A stretch of DNA of 61,482 nt, from positions 1 to 61,482 of the forward strand of contig NZ_JAJAQH010000004.1 in assembly GCF_020523625.1 (NCBI RefSeq), in the 5' to 3' direction. The notes under the pieces are model-generated. The model had not been told where the DNA came from and made no database searches. It worked only from the letters and a program-made list of their open reading frames with translations. Made by a program: the position numbers and the translations under genes. This stretch comes from Methylovorus menthalis. Lineage in GTDB: Bacteria > Pseudomonadota > Gammaproteobacteria > Burkholderiales > Methylophilaceae. This document shows positions 27,641 to 37,812 of the stretch, in pieces (the stretch's first letter is position 1; every line of letters starts with the position of its first letter).

Positions 27641-28265
27641 TGCGGTCTGCGTTCACCAGCCAGTGCAGCAAAGGAGCCCATTGCTGCAAGTCGCGAGCGA
27701 CCTGCGATGGGCGAATGTCAAACAGGCTGGCGCCTTGCTCGGCGACCAGGGCGTAAATCTGGGCGTCCCGGAGATTACCCATGACGGGAAAGCCGCTTTT
27801 GTCCAGGTAGCGCTGCAAATTCGCTGCCGAGCGGGTCCGGCTGTCGATGCGCATGCCGACGACGGCCACAAAAGTACGCTCTTTGCGCACAGCTTTTTCT
27901 TCGCGCAGGGTTTCAAGGAATTCCTGGCTGGCGCCGATATCGAACGCCGATGGCTGGATAGGCACAATCACCCAGTCGGCTGTTTTCACAGCTTCGGTGA
28001 GCTTGTCACCGCGCAGGCCAGCGGGGGAGTCGATGATGGTCCAGTCTGCGCTCAGGCTGTCTGCATGTTTGCCGCGACCATCCATGCCATGGATCAAAGG
28101 CAATTGACTAGGTCTGCGCTCCAGCCATTGCAGGGAGGATTGCTGCCTGTCCATGTCGGATAGCACCACATGGCGTCCGCGACTGGCAAAGTACCCGGCG
28201 AGATTAGTGGCCAGCGTGGTTTTTCCACTGCCTCCCTTGGGGTTGGCGATCAGTACAGTTCTCAA
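27630..28265 (-). CDS. ParA/MIPZ-like P-loop ATPase (second orphan)
   Basis: 211 residues with Walker A' KGGSGKTT (residues 10-17), LSDMDRQQSSLQWLERRP and a Walker B-like DWTIIDSPAGLRG. The short length and the DMDRQQSS.QW motif match the plasmid/chromosomal ParA-like group that includes VirC1 and ParC-type positioning ATPases. No partner ParB is nearby. The stop overlaps the CYTH start region by 11 nt, so the two are co-translated. The cargo is unknown; a 253-nt gap separates it from the upstream SixA-like gene. Confidence 0.82.
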   Translation of the reverse strand: MRTVLIANPKGGSGKTTLATNLAGYFASRGRHVVLSDMDRQQSSLQWLERRPSQLPLIHGMDGRGKHADSLSADWTIIDSPAGLRGDKLTEAVKTADWVIVPIQPSAFDIGASQEFLETLREEKAVRKERTFVAVVGMRIDSRTRSAANLQRYLDKSGFPVMGNLRDAQIYALVAEQGASLFDIRPSQVARDLQQWAPLLHWLVNADRNAK

Positions 28266-28518
28266 ATTCAGTCTTCCTTGTTTGCCGGAATGGTATGCCA
28301 GCCAGTTGCTGGTAACGTTATTCTGCGAGGCATTTTTTCTTGTATCTGTATGTGTTTGAGCGCTTAAAATTTTATAGGCGTGTATGTATACAGTGGCGAA
28401 TTTTCTCGCTGACTTCTTTGCGCTTAAATTTCTGTGTACTTAAATCTTCGCACTCATGACGGCATGCGGCGCCATGGATATTCCGATGATCAGACCTGTC
28501 ATCACCGTATAAAATTTC

Positions 28519-28971
28519 TTAAAGATAGTCCGGTGAAATAACCGCGCGCAGTATGGTCTGGTCTTCATGGGCACGCTGGCGATTGCTCAGCCACCAGATA
28601 TTGCCTTTCTTTACGCACCAGTATTGAATCTTTCCGCTCATGGCCAGCGCGGCGGCCATGCCCAGCGAGGGTTGATGCCCGACGACCAGCACTGCGCCCT
28701 GAGCCTTGGGCCAGCCGGCGGCTTGCAATACATCATGCGGAGCTGCACCGGGAGCGAGGGCGTCGACTGTTGTGAAATCCATCCCCAGTGCCAGCGCAGT
28801 TTGCTGGGTACGCGTCGCGGGGCTCACGATAATGCGGGTGGCGGGCGGCAGATGCTTGCGCAGCCATTCTCCCATGGCAGCAGCCTGCTTTTTCCCATTG
28901 GCCGTGAGGGCGCGCGTGATGTCAGGTGAGGTGTCGTCTGCTTCGGCATGACGCCATAAAATGAGATCCAT
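28519..28971 (-). CDS. sixA: SixA-like phosphohistidine phosphatase
   Basis: 150 residues of the histidine phosphatase superfamily. The catalytic RHG-type motif appears as LILWRHAEAD (RHA, as in SixA), with a second region SPATRTQQTA and the distal VGHQPSLGMA carrying the second histidine. SixA enzymes remove phosphate from histidine phosphotransfer domains. I use the ATG at 28971 (MDLILWRH); an in-frame ATG at 28983 adds four residues. A much longer open frame upstream (to 29469) is antisense to the next gene and is not used. Confidence 0.85.
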   Translation of the reverse strand: MDLILWRHAEADDTSPDITRALTANGKKQAAAMGEWLRKHLPPATRIIVSPATRTQQTALALGMDFTTVDALAPGAAPHDVLQAAGWPKAQGAVLVVGHQPSLGMAAALAMSGKIQYWCVKKGNIWWLSNRQRAHEDQTILRAVISPDYL

Positions 28972-29051
28972 ATAGCGTATCATTCTGTTAAGTTGAATAT
29001 ATCTTAGCGCCTGCACGGCGTATAACAAAGTGACATCTAAGTGAACCTGAA

Positions 29052-30017
29052 TTGAATCTCCAGATTTTCCTGAAAACACCGCACGCCTTAATGGCCATGA
29101 GTCCCGCCGTGACGGCGACCTTTGAGCGTCTTCTGGCGGTAGGTCGACGCGAGTTCCTGGCGACGACCATTGATGAAATGTTATGCAGCAGCGCCGGGCT
29201 TGCCAGGCAGCGAGACTGGCCGTTGGCGTCACTGGCCGCGCTGGCTGACGGCCTTTCGCTGTCGACTGAGTATGTATTGTTTGCCCAGCCCGTGCATCTG
29301 CAACTGCAGCGCGACACTTTTTCGATTGCAGGGCCTGAGGGCTTGCCGCTGCAAAAAACAGAGGCCGATGCCTTGCTGGCCTTATTGAACCAGCATTTTG
29401 CGGAGCAGGGGCTGATGTTTGTGCAGAGCCCGTATTGCGCTCACCGCTGGTATTTGCAGGTGCAAACACAGCCTAACATTCAAACAACCCCGGTTGATGT
29501 GGCGATGGGGCGTGACATTCGCAACCTGATGCCCCAGGGGCGAGATGCTGCTTTCTGGAATGCCTTTTTGAATGAAGTGCAGATGTTGCTATTTGAGCAT
29601 CCGCTTAACCAGGCGCGCGAGGCCCGAGGCGAGTTGCCAGTGAGCGGGGTGTGGGTGTATGGCGGCGGCGTCTTGCCATCTGAAGCTACCGGCGTCTTGC
29701 CGCTGCTCTTTACAGAGGATCCTGTGGTGCGTGGTCTGGCTGTCTTGCATGTCGGCGAATGCCATGAGGTGCCGCAGGAGATGCATGAAGTGCTGCGATA
29801 CGAAGCGAAGCATGCCTGGCTTGCTCCGGTTGAATCAGCAGCCGCGGTGGTCAATGGGTTGCCCACACTATGGCAGGCGCTGCGTCGCGGGGGGGTAAGT
29901 CAGCTGGAGCTGAATATCGCCATTGGGGATAGGGTATTGCAGTGTCGCGTGGGTAAATGGGATACCTATCAATTCTGGCGTAAATCCAGACCGTGGACGG
30001 AGGTGCTTGGTGGTTAA
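29052..30017 (+). CDS. conserved hypothetical protein upstream of recJ
   Basis: 321 residues, cytoplasmic, no clear domain. Related betaproteobacterial proteins are often labelled cofactor-independent phosphoglycerate mutase-like, but I see no such catalytic motifs and treat the name as unsupported. Visible features are a helical N-terminus, a central DVAMGRDIRNLMPQGRDAAFW, GELPVSGVWVYGGG and a Trp-rich C-terminus (WDTYQFWRKSRPW). The start is probably TTG at 29052; the next in-frame ATG is at 29091. It overlaps recJ by 8 nt, so expression is coupled. Confidence 0.75.
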   Translation: MNLQIFLKTPHALMAMSPAVTATFERLLAVGRREFLATTIDEMLCSSAGLARQRDWPLASLAALADGLSLSTEYVLFAQPVHLQLQRDTFSIAGPEGLPLQKTEADALLALLNQHFAEQGLMFVQSPYCAHRWYLQVQTQPNIQTTPVDVAMGRDIRNLMPQGRDAAFWNAFLNEVQMLLFEHPLNQAREARGELPVSGVWVYGGGVLPSEATGVLPLLFTEDPVVRGLAVLHVGECHEVPQEMHEVLRYEAKHAWLAPVESAAAVVNGLPTLWQALRRGGVSQLELNIAIGDRVLQCRVGKWDTYQFWRKSRPWTEVLGG

Positions 30018-31716
30018 TATTGTGAGACGCGAGCTTGATGAGTCTGCGGCTGCCACGCTGGTAGCCAGTGGCTTGTCGCCATTGCTGGCGCAGCTGCTGG
30101 CGGCACGCGGAGTTAAAACGCCGGGGCAGCTTGAGGCGTCGCTCGCGGGGCTGATTCCTCCCGATCGTCTGACCAATAACACCCGCATGGCAGCTTTGCT
30201 GGCAGATGCGATTGTTGCAAAGCGCTCATTGCTGGTGGTGGGCGATTATGATGCGGACGGGGCCACCGCCACCGCCGTGATGGTGCGTGGGCTGCGCATG
30301 CTGGGCGCGGTGGTTGATTTTCTGGTGCCTAACCGCTTTGAATATGGCTATGGCCTGACGCCTGAAATTGTGGAGCTTGCTGCGCAGTCCAAGCCGGACT
30401 TCATCATTACCGTTGATAATGGCATTGCCAGCGTAGATGGGGTCGCGCGTGCTAATGCACTGGGCATGTCCGTGCTGGTGACTGATCACCATTTGCCAGG
30501 CGACCATATGCCGGCAGCGGCCTGTATTGTGAATCCCAATCAGCATGGCTGCGACTTCCCCAGCAAGCACCTCGCTGGCGTGGGCGTCGCGTTTTATGTG
30601 ATGCTGGGCTTGCGTGCCGAGATGCGGGCGAGAGGGTTGTTTGAGGGCAAGGCTGAGCCGAATTTGACCAGCCTGCTCGACTTGGTGGCCTTGGGCACGG
30701 TGGCTGATCTGGTCAAGCTGGATGACAACAATCGCATTCTGGTCGAGCAGGGGCTGCGCCGCATTCGTGCCGGGCAGTGCAGCCCAGGTATTTTGTGGCT
30801 GATGCGTCTGGCAGGCCGGGAGCCAGCCTCAAGTTGCGCGCAGGATCTTGGTTTCAGTGTGGGGCCGCGCCTCAATGCGGCAGGTCGTCTGGATGACATG
30901 ACGCTGGGTATCAGCTGCCTCCTGGCCGAGGACGATCAATCAGCCCATGCCATGGCCCAGCAGCTGCATGCCCTCAACTATGAACGCCGCAGTATAGAAG
31001 CCGATATGCAGGAAAGCGCCTTGGCAGAACTGGATGGGCTGGATGCAGAAGGCCGCTATAGCCTGAGTCTGTATCAGCCGGATTGGCACCAGGGAGTTAT
31101 TGGCATTCTGGCATCGCGCATCAAGGAGCGTTATCACCGTCCCGTGATCGCCTTTGCTCAAGCGGGCGATGGTGTACTCAAAGGCTCGGGTCGCTCGATT
31201 CCCGGGCTGCATCTGCGCGATGCGCTGGATTTAGTGTCCAAGCACGAGCCTGATCTGATACTAAAGTTTGGCGGACACGCCATGGCAGCCGGGCTCAGTA
31301 TTCGCGAGGATGACATGGAGCGCTTCCGGCTGGGCTTTGAGTCGGTGGTGGCAGGGCTGCTGACTCCTGCCGATCTTGAGTCCATTATTGAGGTTGATGG
31401 AGCGCTCGCCCTGGATGACATGCACTGGGATGTAGCGGTTGCCCTGCAACGCCAGGTATGGGGGCAGGGATTTCCTCCTCCCATGTTTTGCGACGAGTTT
31501 GAGGTGGTGGCGCAACGTATTGTCGGTGGCAAGCATCTCAAACTCACTTTATCGACCCGTGGAAGAGCCGTGGATGCGATATTTTTCCGGCAGGAAGAGT
31601 TTTTGCCGCAGTATGTAACGGCGGTGTACGAATTGCAGACCAATGCCTTTAATGGCGCTCGTAATGTTCAGTTGCTGATCAAGCACTGGCAGCCTGTGCC
31701 GGCGCAGTCAAATTGA
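30010..31716 (+). CDS. recJ: single-stranded-DNA-specific exonuclease RecJ
   Basis: 5'-3' ssDNA exonuclease for recombination and mismatch repair. 568 residues of the DHH superfamily: motif [15 protein letters not shown], the segment [10 protein letters not shown], motif [12 protein letters not shown], the [13 protein letters not shown] segment and the DHHA1 motif [13 protein letters not shown] place the start at GTG 30010 because GGAGG (29999-30003) lies six bases before it; GTG 30022 is the alternative. It overlaps the preceding unknown gene by 8 nt. tpiA follows after 49 nt. Confidence 0.95.
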   Translation: MVNIVRRELDESAAATLVASGLSPLLAQLLAARGVKTPGQLEASLAGLIPPDRLTNNTRMAALLADAIVAKRSLLVVGDYDADGATATAVMVRGLRMLGAVVDFLVPNRFEYGYGLTPEIVELAAQSKPDFIITVDNGIASVDGVARANALGMSVLVTDHHLPGDHMPAAACIVNPNQHGCDFPSKHLAGVGVAFYVMLGLRAEMRARGLFEGKAEPNLTSLLDLVALGTVADLVKLDDNNRILVEQGLRRIRAGQCSPGILWLMRLAGREPASSCAQDLGFSVGPRLNAAGRLDDMTLGISCLLAEDDQSAHAMAQQLHALNYERRSIEADMQESALAELDGLDAEGRYSLSLYQPDWHQGVIGILASRIKERYHRPVIAFAQAGDGVLKGSGRSIPGLHLRDALDLVSKHEPDLILKFGGHAMAAGLSIREDDMERFRLGFESVVAGLLTPADLESIIEVDGALALDDMHWDVAVALQRQVWGQGFPPPMFCDEFEVVAQRIVGGKHLKLTLSTRGRAVDAIFFRQEEFLPQYVTAVYELQTNAFNGARNVQLLIKHWQPVPAQSN

Positions 31717-31765
31717 CTGCCAAGCAGGCTGCACGTTACCATTCGGAAAATTTTTAGGTATTCAT

Positions 31766-32521
31766 ATGCGTCGTAAGCTGGTGGTCGCTAATTGGAAAAT
31801 GCACGGCGACCTTGCGCAAAACAAGGTGCTGTTTGAAGCATTCAGGCAGCGGCTTGATCATTTGACCTCGGCCGATTTTGCGGTCTGTGTTCCATACCCC
31901 TATCTATTCCAGGCGCAGCAGGCGTTGCAGGGCAGCCATATTGCCTGGGGTGCCCAGAATGTCGCTAAACATGAAGTCGGCGCATATACCGGGGAAGTCA
32001 GTGCCCGCATGCTCAAGGACTTTGGTGCCAGCTATGTGATTGTGGGGCATTCCGAACGCAGCACCGCCTATTGCGAAAGTGATGAGAATATTGCCGCCAA
32101 GTTTGTGGTGGCGCGCAAATCTGGCATCACGCCTGTGCTGTGCCTGGGCGAGACTCTAGCCGAGCGTGAGTCCGGCCTGTGTCATCAAGTGATCGCCAGC
32201 CAGATTGATGCTGTGCTGAAGACCGTGGGTGCAGGGGTATTTGCGCATGCGGTTGTTTCATACGAGCCCGTGTGGGCCATCGGCACGGGTTTATCTGCAA
32301 CGCCGGAACAAGCACAGCAGGTGCACGCGTTTATCCGTGATAGAATCGCCGCGCTGGATGTGCATGCGGCAGAAACCGTAAGAATTCTGTATGGGGGTAG
32401 CGTAAATCCCCTAAATGCGTCACAATTATTCGTTATGCCGGATATAGACGGCGGTTTGATTGGCAGATGTTCATTGAATGCCAACGATTTTGAGGAAATT
32501 TGTCGCGCTGCTTGTCAGTAG
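31766..32521 (+). CDS. tpiA: triosephosphate isomerase
   Basis: Interconverts dihydroxyacetone phosphate and glyceraldehyde 3-phosphate. 251 residues with the substrate lysine in [10 protein letters not shown], catalytic His in IVGHSERST, catalytic Glu in [11 protein letters not shown], and the phosphate-binding loop [12 protein letters not shown]. Length is usual. In betaproteobacteria tpiA, secG, tRNA-Leu and nuo often follow one another, as here. secG starts 50 nt downstream. Confidence 0.97.
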   Translation: MRRKLVVANWKMHGDLAQNKVLFEAFRQRLDHLTSADFAVCVPYPYLFQAQQALQGSHIAWGAQNVAKHEVGAYTGEVSARMLKDFGASYVIVGHSERSTAYCESDENIAAKFVVARKSGITPVLCLGETLAERESGLCHQVIASQIDAVLKTVGAGVFAHAVVSYEPVWAIGTGLSATPEQAQQVHAFIRDRIAALDVHAAETVRILYGGSVNPLNASQLFVMPDIDGGLIGRCSLNANDFEEICRAACQ

Positions 32522-32571
32522 ATTTGATAAAATCAAACTAAAGCTGACTTAAGCAGTGGATTTGAGAGAAC

Positions 32572-32922
32572 ATGGAAACTTTAGTATCAATTGTGCACGT
32601 ATTGGCTGCACTCGGTGTTATCGGATTGGTATTGCTTCAGCACGGCAAAGGTGCTGATATGGGCGCCGCTTTTGGTAGTGGTGCTTCCGGCAGTCTGTTC
32701 GGTGTTAGCGGATCCTCCAACTTCATGAGTCGTGCCACGGCTGTTTTTGTGGCCATCTTTTTTGCTACCAGCTTGACCCTGGCTTATATGTCGAGCCATC
32801 GCACTCAAGGTTCAAGCGTCGTCAAGCTCCCAACGAATTCTGTTGTCGCACCTGGCAAAGCAAGCGAAAGCGCGCCAGCCAAACCTGCTGAATCCTCACC
32901 AGCAAAGGATGTGCCGCAGTAA
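32572..32922 (+). CDS. secG: protein translocase subunit SecG
   Basis: Small inner-membrane subunit of the SecYEG protein export channel. 116 residues with two membrane helices (residues 3-20 and about 55-72) and the conserved connecting segment LLQHGKGADMGAAFGSGASG, then a Gly/Ser stretch LFGVSGSSNF. The C-terminal 30 residues form an Ala/Ser/Pro/Lys-rich tail that is not needed in the core family. The tpiA-secG-tRNA-nuoA order supports the call. Confidence 0.95.
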   Translation: METLVSIVHVLAALGVIGLVLLQHGKGADMGAAFGSGASGSLFGVSGSSNFMSRATAVFVAIFFATSLTLAYMSSHRTQGSSVVKLPTNSVVAPGKASESAPAKPAESSPAKDVPQ

Positions 32923-32951
32923 TAGTTGTACTGGCTTTAGCAGCCAGACTT

Positions 32952-33036
32952 GCCGTCGTGGTGGAATTGGTAGACACGCTATCTTGAGGGGGTAGTGTCG
33001 AAAGACGTATGAGTTCGAGTCTCATCGACGGCACCA
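32952..33036 (+). tRNA. tRNA-Leu (GAG)
   Basis: 85-nt class II tRNA. GCCGTCG pairs with CGACGGC before ACCA. The anticodon arm CTATC-TTGAGGG-GGTAG places GAG at the anticodon. The D arm (GGTGGAATTGGTAGAC) and T arm (GTTCGAGTC) are standard, with an extended variable arm. CCA is encoded. It lies between secG and nuoA. Confidence 0.96.
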
Positions 33037-33091
33037 ATAATTAAAATACTCAATCACAATTATGTGCATTGCGTTAAATTGGGGCGTGAAC

Positions 33092-33448
33092 ATGCTGGAA
33101 AACTACTTTCCTATATTACTGTTCATCATCGTCGGCTTAGCCGTCGGTATAGCCCCTATTGTCCTTGGCAAAGTGGTGGCCCCAAGCCGCCCTGACGCCG
33201 AAAAAAACTCTCCGTATGAATGCGGCTTTGAAGCTTTCGAAGACGCTCGCATGAAATTCGACGTTCGTTACTATCTCGTCGCTATCCTCTTTATCCTGTT
33301 CGATCTTGAAATCGCTTTCCTCTTTCCTTGGGCCGTGGTGCTGCAGGAGATTGGTCTTTTCGGTTTTATTGCCATGCTGGTTTTCCTGGGAATTCTGGTA
33401 GTGGGTTTCGTCTACGAATGGATGAAGGGGGCGCTCGAGTGGGAATAA
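33092..33448 (+). CDS. nuoA: NADH-quinone oxidoreductase subunit A
   Basis: Membrane-arm subunit of complex I. 118 residues with three membrane helices and the conserved [27 protein letters not shown] region (split: PYECGFE then RMKFDVRYY). I use ATG 33092 (MLENYFP), which gives the family-typical N-terminus; an in-frame ATG 10 codons upstream (33062) lies next to the tRNA. It opens the nuoA-N operon and is followed by an unusually long 133-nt gap before nuoB. Confidence 0.96.
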   Translation: MLENYFPILLFIIVGLAVGIAPIVLGKVVAPSRPDAEKNSPYECGFEAFEDARMKFDVRYYLVAILFILFDLEIAFLFPWAVVLQEIGLFGFIAMLVFLGILVVGFVYEWMKGALEWE

Positions 33449-33581
33449 ACCTCCATCGCTGTCCTGGTGATGTGCCGTTGGCGGCGCACTCTCAGTCTGC
33501 CGCCTTACTACCCATTACGCATATTGTTATCGCTCTGCTACCTGCTTTGTGGCAAGTAGATGCCGAATACGGGGTCTCTGC

Positions 33582-34058
33582 ATGAGTATTGAAGGTGTAC
33601 TGGAAAAAGGATTTGTCACGACCACGCTGGATACGGTCATCAATTACACGCGCACGGGTTCGCTGTGGCCGATGACGTTTGGTCTGGCGTGCTGTGCGGT
33701 GGAAATGATGCACGCAGGTGCATCGCGGTATGACCTGGATCGTTTTGGCATCGTGTTTCGCCCCAGTCCGCGCCAATCCGATGTGATGATCGTCGCTGGC
33801 ACGCTGGTTAATAAAATGGCCCCTGCGCTGCGCAAGGTGTATGACCAGATGGCCGAGCCGCGCTGGGTCATTTCCATGGGTTCCTGTGCCAATGGCGGCG
33901 GCTACTACCATTACTCGTATGCTGTGGTGCGTGGCTGTGACCGTATCGTTCCTGTCGATGTCTACGTGCCAGGGTGTCCGCCGACAGCCGAGGCGCTGCT
34001 CTACGGCATCATTCAGTTGCAAAACAAGATCAAGCGTACCAACACTATCGCCAGGTGA
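33582..34058 (+). CDS. nuoB: NADH-quinone oxidoreductase subunit B
   Basis: Peripheral-arm subunit that carries iron-sulfur cluster N2, next to the quinone site. 158 residues; N2 ligands are visible in [16 protein letters not shown] and PGCPPTAE. I start at ATG 33582 ([11 protein letters not shown]), the family N-terminus; a longer frame from 33549 lacks similarity. Four nucleotides separate it from nuoC. Confidence 0.97.
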   Translation: MSIEGVLEKGFVTTTLDTVINYTRTGSLWPMTFGLACCAVEMMHAGASRYDLDRFGIVFRPSPRQSDVMIVAGTLVNKMAPALRKVYDQMAEPRWVISMGSCANGGGYYHYSYAVVRGCDRIVPVDVYVPGCPPTAEALLYGIIQLQNKIKRTNTIAR

Positions 34059-34062
34059 ACAC

Positions 34063-34656
34063 ATGACCCGTCTGCAACAACTTATCGCCAATATCGAGTC
34101 GGCGCTTGGAGACAAGCTGGGTCGTCTGGTAAGCAACGTCGGCGAGGTGACGATAGAGTGTTCCGTTGCCAATATGCTGGATGTCTGCCTTGTCCTGCGT
34201 GATCACCCCTCGCTCAAGTTTGAACAGTTGATCGATCTTTGCGGTGTCGATTATGCGGAGTATGGTGAGGGCAGCTGGACCGGGCTGCGTTTTGCCACGG
34301 TCTATCATTTTCTTTCCATCAGCCTGAACCAGCGTGTGCGTTTGCGCGTATTTGCGGCGGATGATGATTTCCCCGTTCTGCCAACGCTGGTGGACATGTG
34401 GCCGGTAGCCAACTGGTTTGAGCGCGAGTCGTTCGACCTCTACGGCATCATGTATGAAGGCCATCCTGATTTGCGCCGACTGCTGACTGACTACGGCTTT
34501 GTAGGCCATCCTTTCCGCAAGGATTTCCCGATGATAGGCAATGTGGAAATGCGCTACGACCCTGAGCAGCAGCGCGTGATCTATCAGCCGGTGACGATTG
34601 ATCCCCGCAACAATGTGCCGCGTGTTATCCGTGACGAGGGCTTCCATCATGGCTGA
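34063..34656 (+). CDS. nuoC: NADH-quinone oxidoreductase subunit C
   Basis: 197-residue peripheral-arm subunit, separate from nuoD (in enterobacteria the two are fused). It holds the 30-kDa subunit signature [20 protein letters not shown] and the downstream [14 protein letters not shown] 34063 is taken since it follows the nuoB stop by 4 nt and starts the recognisable protein; the longer frame upstream overlaps nuoB. It overlaps nuoD by 8 nt. Confidence 0.97.
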   Translation: MTRLQQLIANIESALGDKLGRLVSNVGEVTIECSVANMLDVCLVLRDHPSLKFEQLIDLCGVDYAEYGEGSWTGLRFATVYHFLSISLNQRVRLRVFAADDDFPVLPTLVDMWPVANWFERESFDLYGIMYEGHPDLRRLLTDYGFVGHPFRKDFPMIGNVEMRYDPEQQRVIYQPVTIDPRNNVPRVIRDEGFHHG

Positions 34657-35902
34657 AATCCGTAACTACACCATGAACTTTGGTCCCCAGCACCCGGCTG
34701 CACACGGCGTGCTACGACTGGTGCTGGAGCTGGATGGCGAAGTCATCCAGCGGGCGGACCCGCATATCGGCCTGTTGCATCGTGCTACTGAAAAGTTGGC
34801 CGAGAATCGTACCTATCTGCAATCCGTGCCTTATATGGATCGTCTCGACTACGTCTCGATGATGGCGAACGAGCATGCCTATGTGATGGCGATTGAAAAG
34901 CTGCTTGGGCTCGAAGTTCCCATCCGCGCGCAATACATCCGCGTGATGTTCGATGAAATTACTCGCGTGCTGAACCACCTGCTTTGGCTGGGTGCGCATG
35001 CACTCGACGTCGGCGCAATGACGGTATTCCTGTACGCATTCCGCGAGCGCGAAGATCTGTTTGACTGTTATGAAGCCGTCTCCGGCGCCCGCATGCACGC
35101 TGCTTACTACCGTCCTGGTGGTGTTTATCGTGATTTGCCGGCCCGTATGCCGCAATACGAAAGCTCCGCGGTTCGTGCCAAGGATGAAATCAAGCGCCTC
35201 AATGAAAATCGCCAGGGTTCCCTGCTCGATTTTATTGAGGACTTTACCAACCGCTTCCCGGGGTATGTGGACGAGTATGAAACCCTGCTGACCGATAATC
35301 GTATCTGGAAGCAACGTACCGTCGGCATAGGTGTGGTGACGCCGGAGCGTGCACTGGCATTGGGCCTGTCTGGTCCCATGTTGCGCGGTTCCGGTTTTGC
35401 ATGGGATTTACGCAAGAAACAGCCCTACGAAGTCTACGATAAGATGGATTTCGATATCCCGGTGGGGGTGAATGGCGACTGCTATGACCGCTATCTGGTG
35501 CGTATCGAAGAAATGCGTCAATCCAACCGCATCATCAAGCAATGCATAGAATGGCTGCGCAAAAATCCTGGCCCGGTGATTACTGACAATCACAAGGTGG
35601 CACCGCCTGCTCGTGAAGGCATGAAGCAGGACATGGAGTCTCTGATCCACCACTTCAAGCTCTTTACCGAAGGCTTTCATGTGCCAGCCGGGGAAGCCTA
35701 TGCGGCGGTGGAGCACCCCAAGGGGGAGTTTGGCATTTATCTGATTTCGGATGGGGCCAACAAGCCTTACCGTTTGAAAATTCGTGCGCCTGGTTTTCCG
35801 CATCTGGCAGCGCTGGATGAAATGACGCGCGGCCATATGATTGCCGACCTGGTGGCCATTATCGGTACACAGGATATCGTTTTCGGGGAGATTGATCGCT
35901 AA
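34649..35902 (+). CDS. nuoD: NADH-quinone oxidoreductase subunit D
   Basis: 49-kDa subunit, forms the quinone-binding pocket with NuoB. 417 residues with [15 protein letters not shown] near the N-terminus (quinone-site His), [15 protein letters not shown], and the C-terminal [12 protein letters not shown]. The start ATG 34649 overlaps the end of nuoC by 8 nt. Its stop overlaps nuoE by one base (TAATG). Confidence 0.97.
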   Translation: MAEIRNYTMNFGPQHPAAHGVLRLVLELDGEVIQRADPHIGLLHRATEKLAENRTYLQSVPYMDRLDYVSMMANEHAYVMAIEKLLGLEVPIRAQYIRVMFDEITRVLNHLLWLGAHALDVGAMTVFLYAFREREDLFDCYEAVSGARMHAAYYRPGGVYRDLPARMPQYESSAVRAKDEIKRLNENRQGSLLDFIEDFTNRFPGYVDEYETLLTDNRIWKQRTVGIGVVTPERALALGLSGPMLRGSGFAWDLRKKQPYEVYDKMDFDIPVGVNGDCYDRYLVRIEEMRQSNRIIKQCIEWLRKNPGPVITDNHKVAPPAREGMKQDMESLIHHFKLFTEGFHVPAGEAYAAVEHPKGEFGIYLISDGANKPYRLKIRAPGFPHLAALDEMTRGHMIADLVAIIGTQDIVFGEIDR

Positions 35903-36375
35903 TGTTGTCTCAGGAATCCCTCGCCAAGATTGATCGCGAATTGACCAAATACCCGGCTGACCATCGTCAGGCAGCCGTCATGTCCGCCTTGCGCATTGCC
36001 CAGGACGAAAAGGGCTGGTTATCAAAAGATACGGTGGCCTTTGTGGCTGAGTATCTGGGTATCCCGCCGATAGCTGCCCTTGAGGTAGCCAGTTTCTACA
36101 ATATGTATGAGCTGGAGCCAGTGGGTCAGTACAAGATCACCGTCTGTACCAATATTTCCTGCATGCTGCGTGACTCCGATGTCATTGTTGACCATTTGCA
36201 AGAACGCCTCGGTATTGGGTTCAACGAAACCACACCTGATGGCAAATTCACTCTCAAAGAGGGCGAATGCATGGGCTGCTGCGGCGGTGCACCTTTGTTC
36301 CATATCAACAACAAGCGCATGTGTGAATTCCTGACCAAGGAAAAAGTGGATGCGATTCTGGAGGAGTTGAAGTAA
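35902..36375 (+). CDS. nuoE: NADH-quinone oxidoreductase subunit E
   Basis: 24-kDa subunit with the [2Fe-2S] cluster N1a. 157 residues; ligands in CTNISCML and [12 protein letters not shown]. The helical N-terminal domain is present ([18 protein letters not shown]). It is coupled to nuoD and nuoF through TAATG overlaps at both ends. Confidence 0.96.
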   Translation: MLSQESLAKIDRELTKYPADHRQAAVMSALRIAQDEKGWLSKDTVAFVAEYLGIPPIAALEVASFYNMYELEPVGQYKITVCTNISCMLRDSDVIVDHLQERLGIGFNETTPDGKFTLKEGECMGCCGGAPLFHINNKRMCEFLTKEKVDAILEELK

Positions 36376-37694
36376 TGGCTGCTTTTGATACGCCTGTTCA
36401 ACATCGCTCCGACAAAGAAGCCCTGGTCTGTCTGCGCACGCTTGGGCAGCCTGATCCCGCATCACTGCAAGCCTATCTTAATGTAGGCGGCTACAAGCAA
36501 TTGCAACGCCTGGTGCAGGATAAGGTGAAAGCCACTGACGTCATCACCCAGGTCAAGCTCTCCGGTCTGCGCGGCCGTGGCGGTGCAGGGTTCCCCACTG
36601 GCCTCAAGTGGAGCTTTATGCCTCGTTATTACGATGGCACCAAATACCTGGTATGCAATACTGATGAAGGCGAGCCTGGTACCTTCAAGGACCGCGACAT
36701 CATCCGCTACAACCCGCACCAGCTGATCGAGGGTATGGCCATCGCTGCCTATACGCTGGGTGCACGTGTGGGCTACAACTACATTCACGGTGAAATCTGG
36801 CAAGACTACGAGATCTTCGAGCGGGCGCTGGATGAAGCGCGTGCTGCCGGATTCATCGGTGAAAACCTGTTTAACACCACTTTCAGTTTTGATCTTTACG
36901 CCGTGCATGGTTATGGTGCTTACATCTGCGGCGAAGAAACCGCACTGATCGAGTCCATCGAAGGCAAGAAGGGCCAGCCGCGTTTCAAACCGCCATTCCC
37001 AGCCAGTTACGGCGTGTTCGGCAAGCCGACCAATGTCAACAATACCGAGTCCTACACTTCGATTCCCTGGATACTGGAACATGGCGGCGATGCTTTCCAG
37101 GCGCTGGGCGTGCCAAACTCAGGCGGTACCAAGCTGTTTTCGGTGTCGGGCCATGTTGAGCGTCCAGGCAATTACGAGGTGCGCATGGGCATGCCGTTTA
37201 CCGAACTGCTCGATATCGCGGGCGGCGTATGGAAAGGCCGTCAGCTGAAGGCCGTGATTCCTGGCGGCCCATCAACGGCCGTCATGCCCGCTGCGGCCAT
37301 CATGGGCGCGACCATGGATTACGATGGCTTGTCCAAGGCAGGTTCAAGCCTGGGTGCTGGCTCCATGATCGTGATGGATGAAACCACCTGCATGGTGAAA
37401 ACGCTGAAGCGTCTCTCGTATTTCTTCTATGAAGAATCCTGCGGTCAATGTACGCCCTGCCGCGAGGGTACAGGCTGGCTTTACCGCGTGGTGAAACGTA
37501 TTGTGGAGGGCGAAGGGCGCATGGGCGATCTTGATCTCCTGACCGATGTGAGCAGCAATATCTCCGGCCGCACGATTTGCGCGCTGGGCGATGCCGCTGC
37601 CACGCCGGTGCTCAGTTTCATCAAGCATTTCCGTCCCGAATTCGAATATTACATTCAGCATGGCAAGTCCATGGTGACGGGCAAGGCGGAGTGA
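36375..37694 (+). CDS. nuoF: NADH-quinone oxidoreductase subunit F
   Basis: 51-kDa subunit, binds NADH and FMN and holds cluster N3. 439 residues with the nucleotide loop [16 protein letters not shown], the FMN segment [16 protein letters not shown], and N3 ligands in [13 protein letters not shown] plus a later Cys (TICALGDAA). Its stop is followed by a 118-nt gap before nuoG, the second long spacer in this otherwise tight operon. Confidence 0.97.
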   Translation: MAAFDTPVQHRSDKEALVCLRTLGQPDPASLQAYLNVGGYKQLQRLVQDKVKATDVITQVKLSGLRGRGGAGFPTGLKWSFMPRYYDGTKYLVCNTDEGEPGTFKDRDIIRYNPHQLIEGMAIAAYTLGARVGYNYIHGEIWQDYEIFERALDEARAAGFIGENLFNTTFSFDLYAVHGYGAYICGEETALIESIEGKKGQPRFKPPFPASYGVFGKPTNVNNTESYTSIPWILEHGGDAFQALGVPNSGGTKLFSVSGHVERPGNYEVRMGMPFTELLDIAGGVWKGRQLKAVIPGGPSTAVMPAAAIMGATMDYDGLSKAGSSLGAGSMIVMDETTCMVKTLKRLSYFFYEESCGQCTPCREGTGWLYRVVKRIVEGEGRMGDLDLLTDVSSNISGRTICALGDAAATPVLSFIKHFRPEFEYYIQHGKSMVTGKAE

Positions 37695-37812
37695 TGGTCA
37701 TGACCACGTACACACGCGATTTCAATACTGATGAAGCAAGCCAGATGGCGTTCTTGTGTGTGTCCGGGGTTGTACATAGCTTTTCAGTGTTAGGCTTTTC
37801 AAGGTTAGTACC

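Noticed and set aside
28430-28500. 20-codon minus-strand ORF (MTGLIIGISMAPHAVMSAKI)
   Set aside because: Hydrophobic start but too short, no clear ribosome-binding site. Could be a relic; not supported.
28972-29469. Upstream extension of the SixA-like frame (165 extra codons)
   Set aside because: It runs antisense through the start of the 29052 gene, has low-complexity Arg/Ser/Pro content, and SixA-family proteins start at MDLILWRH.
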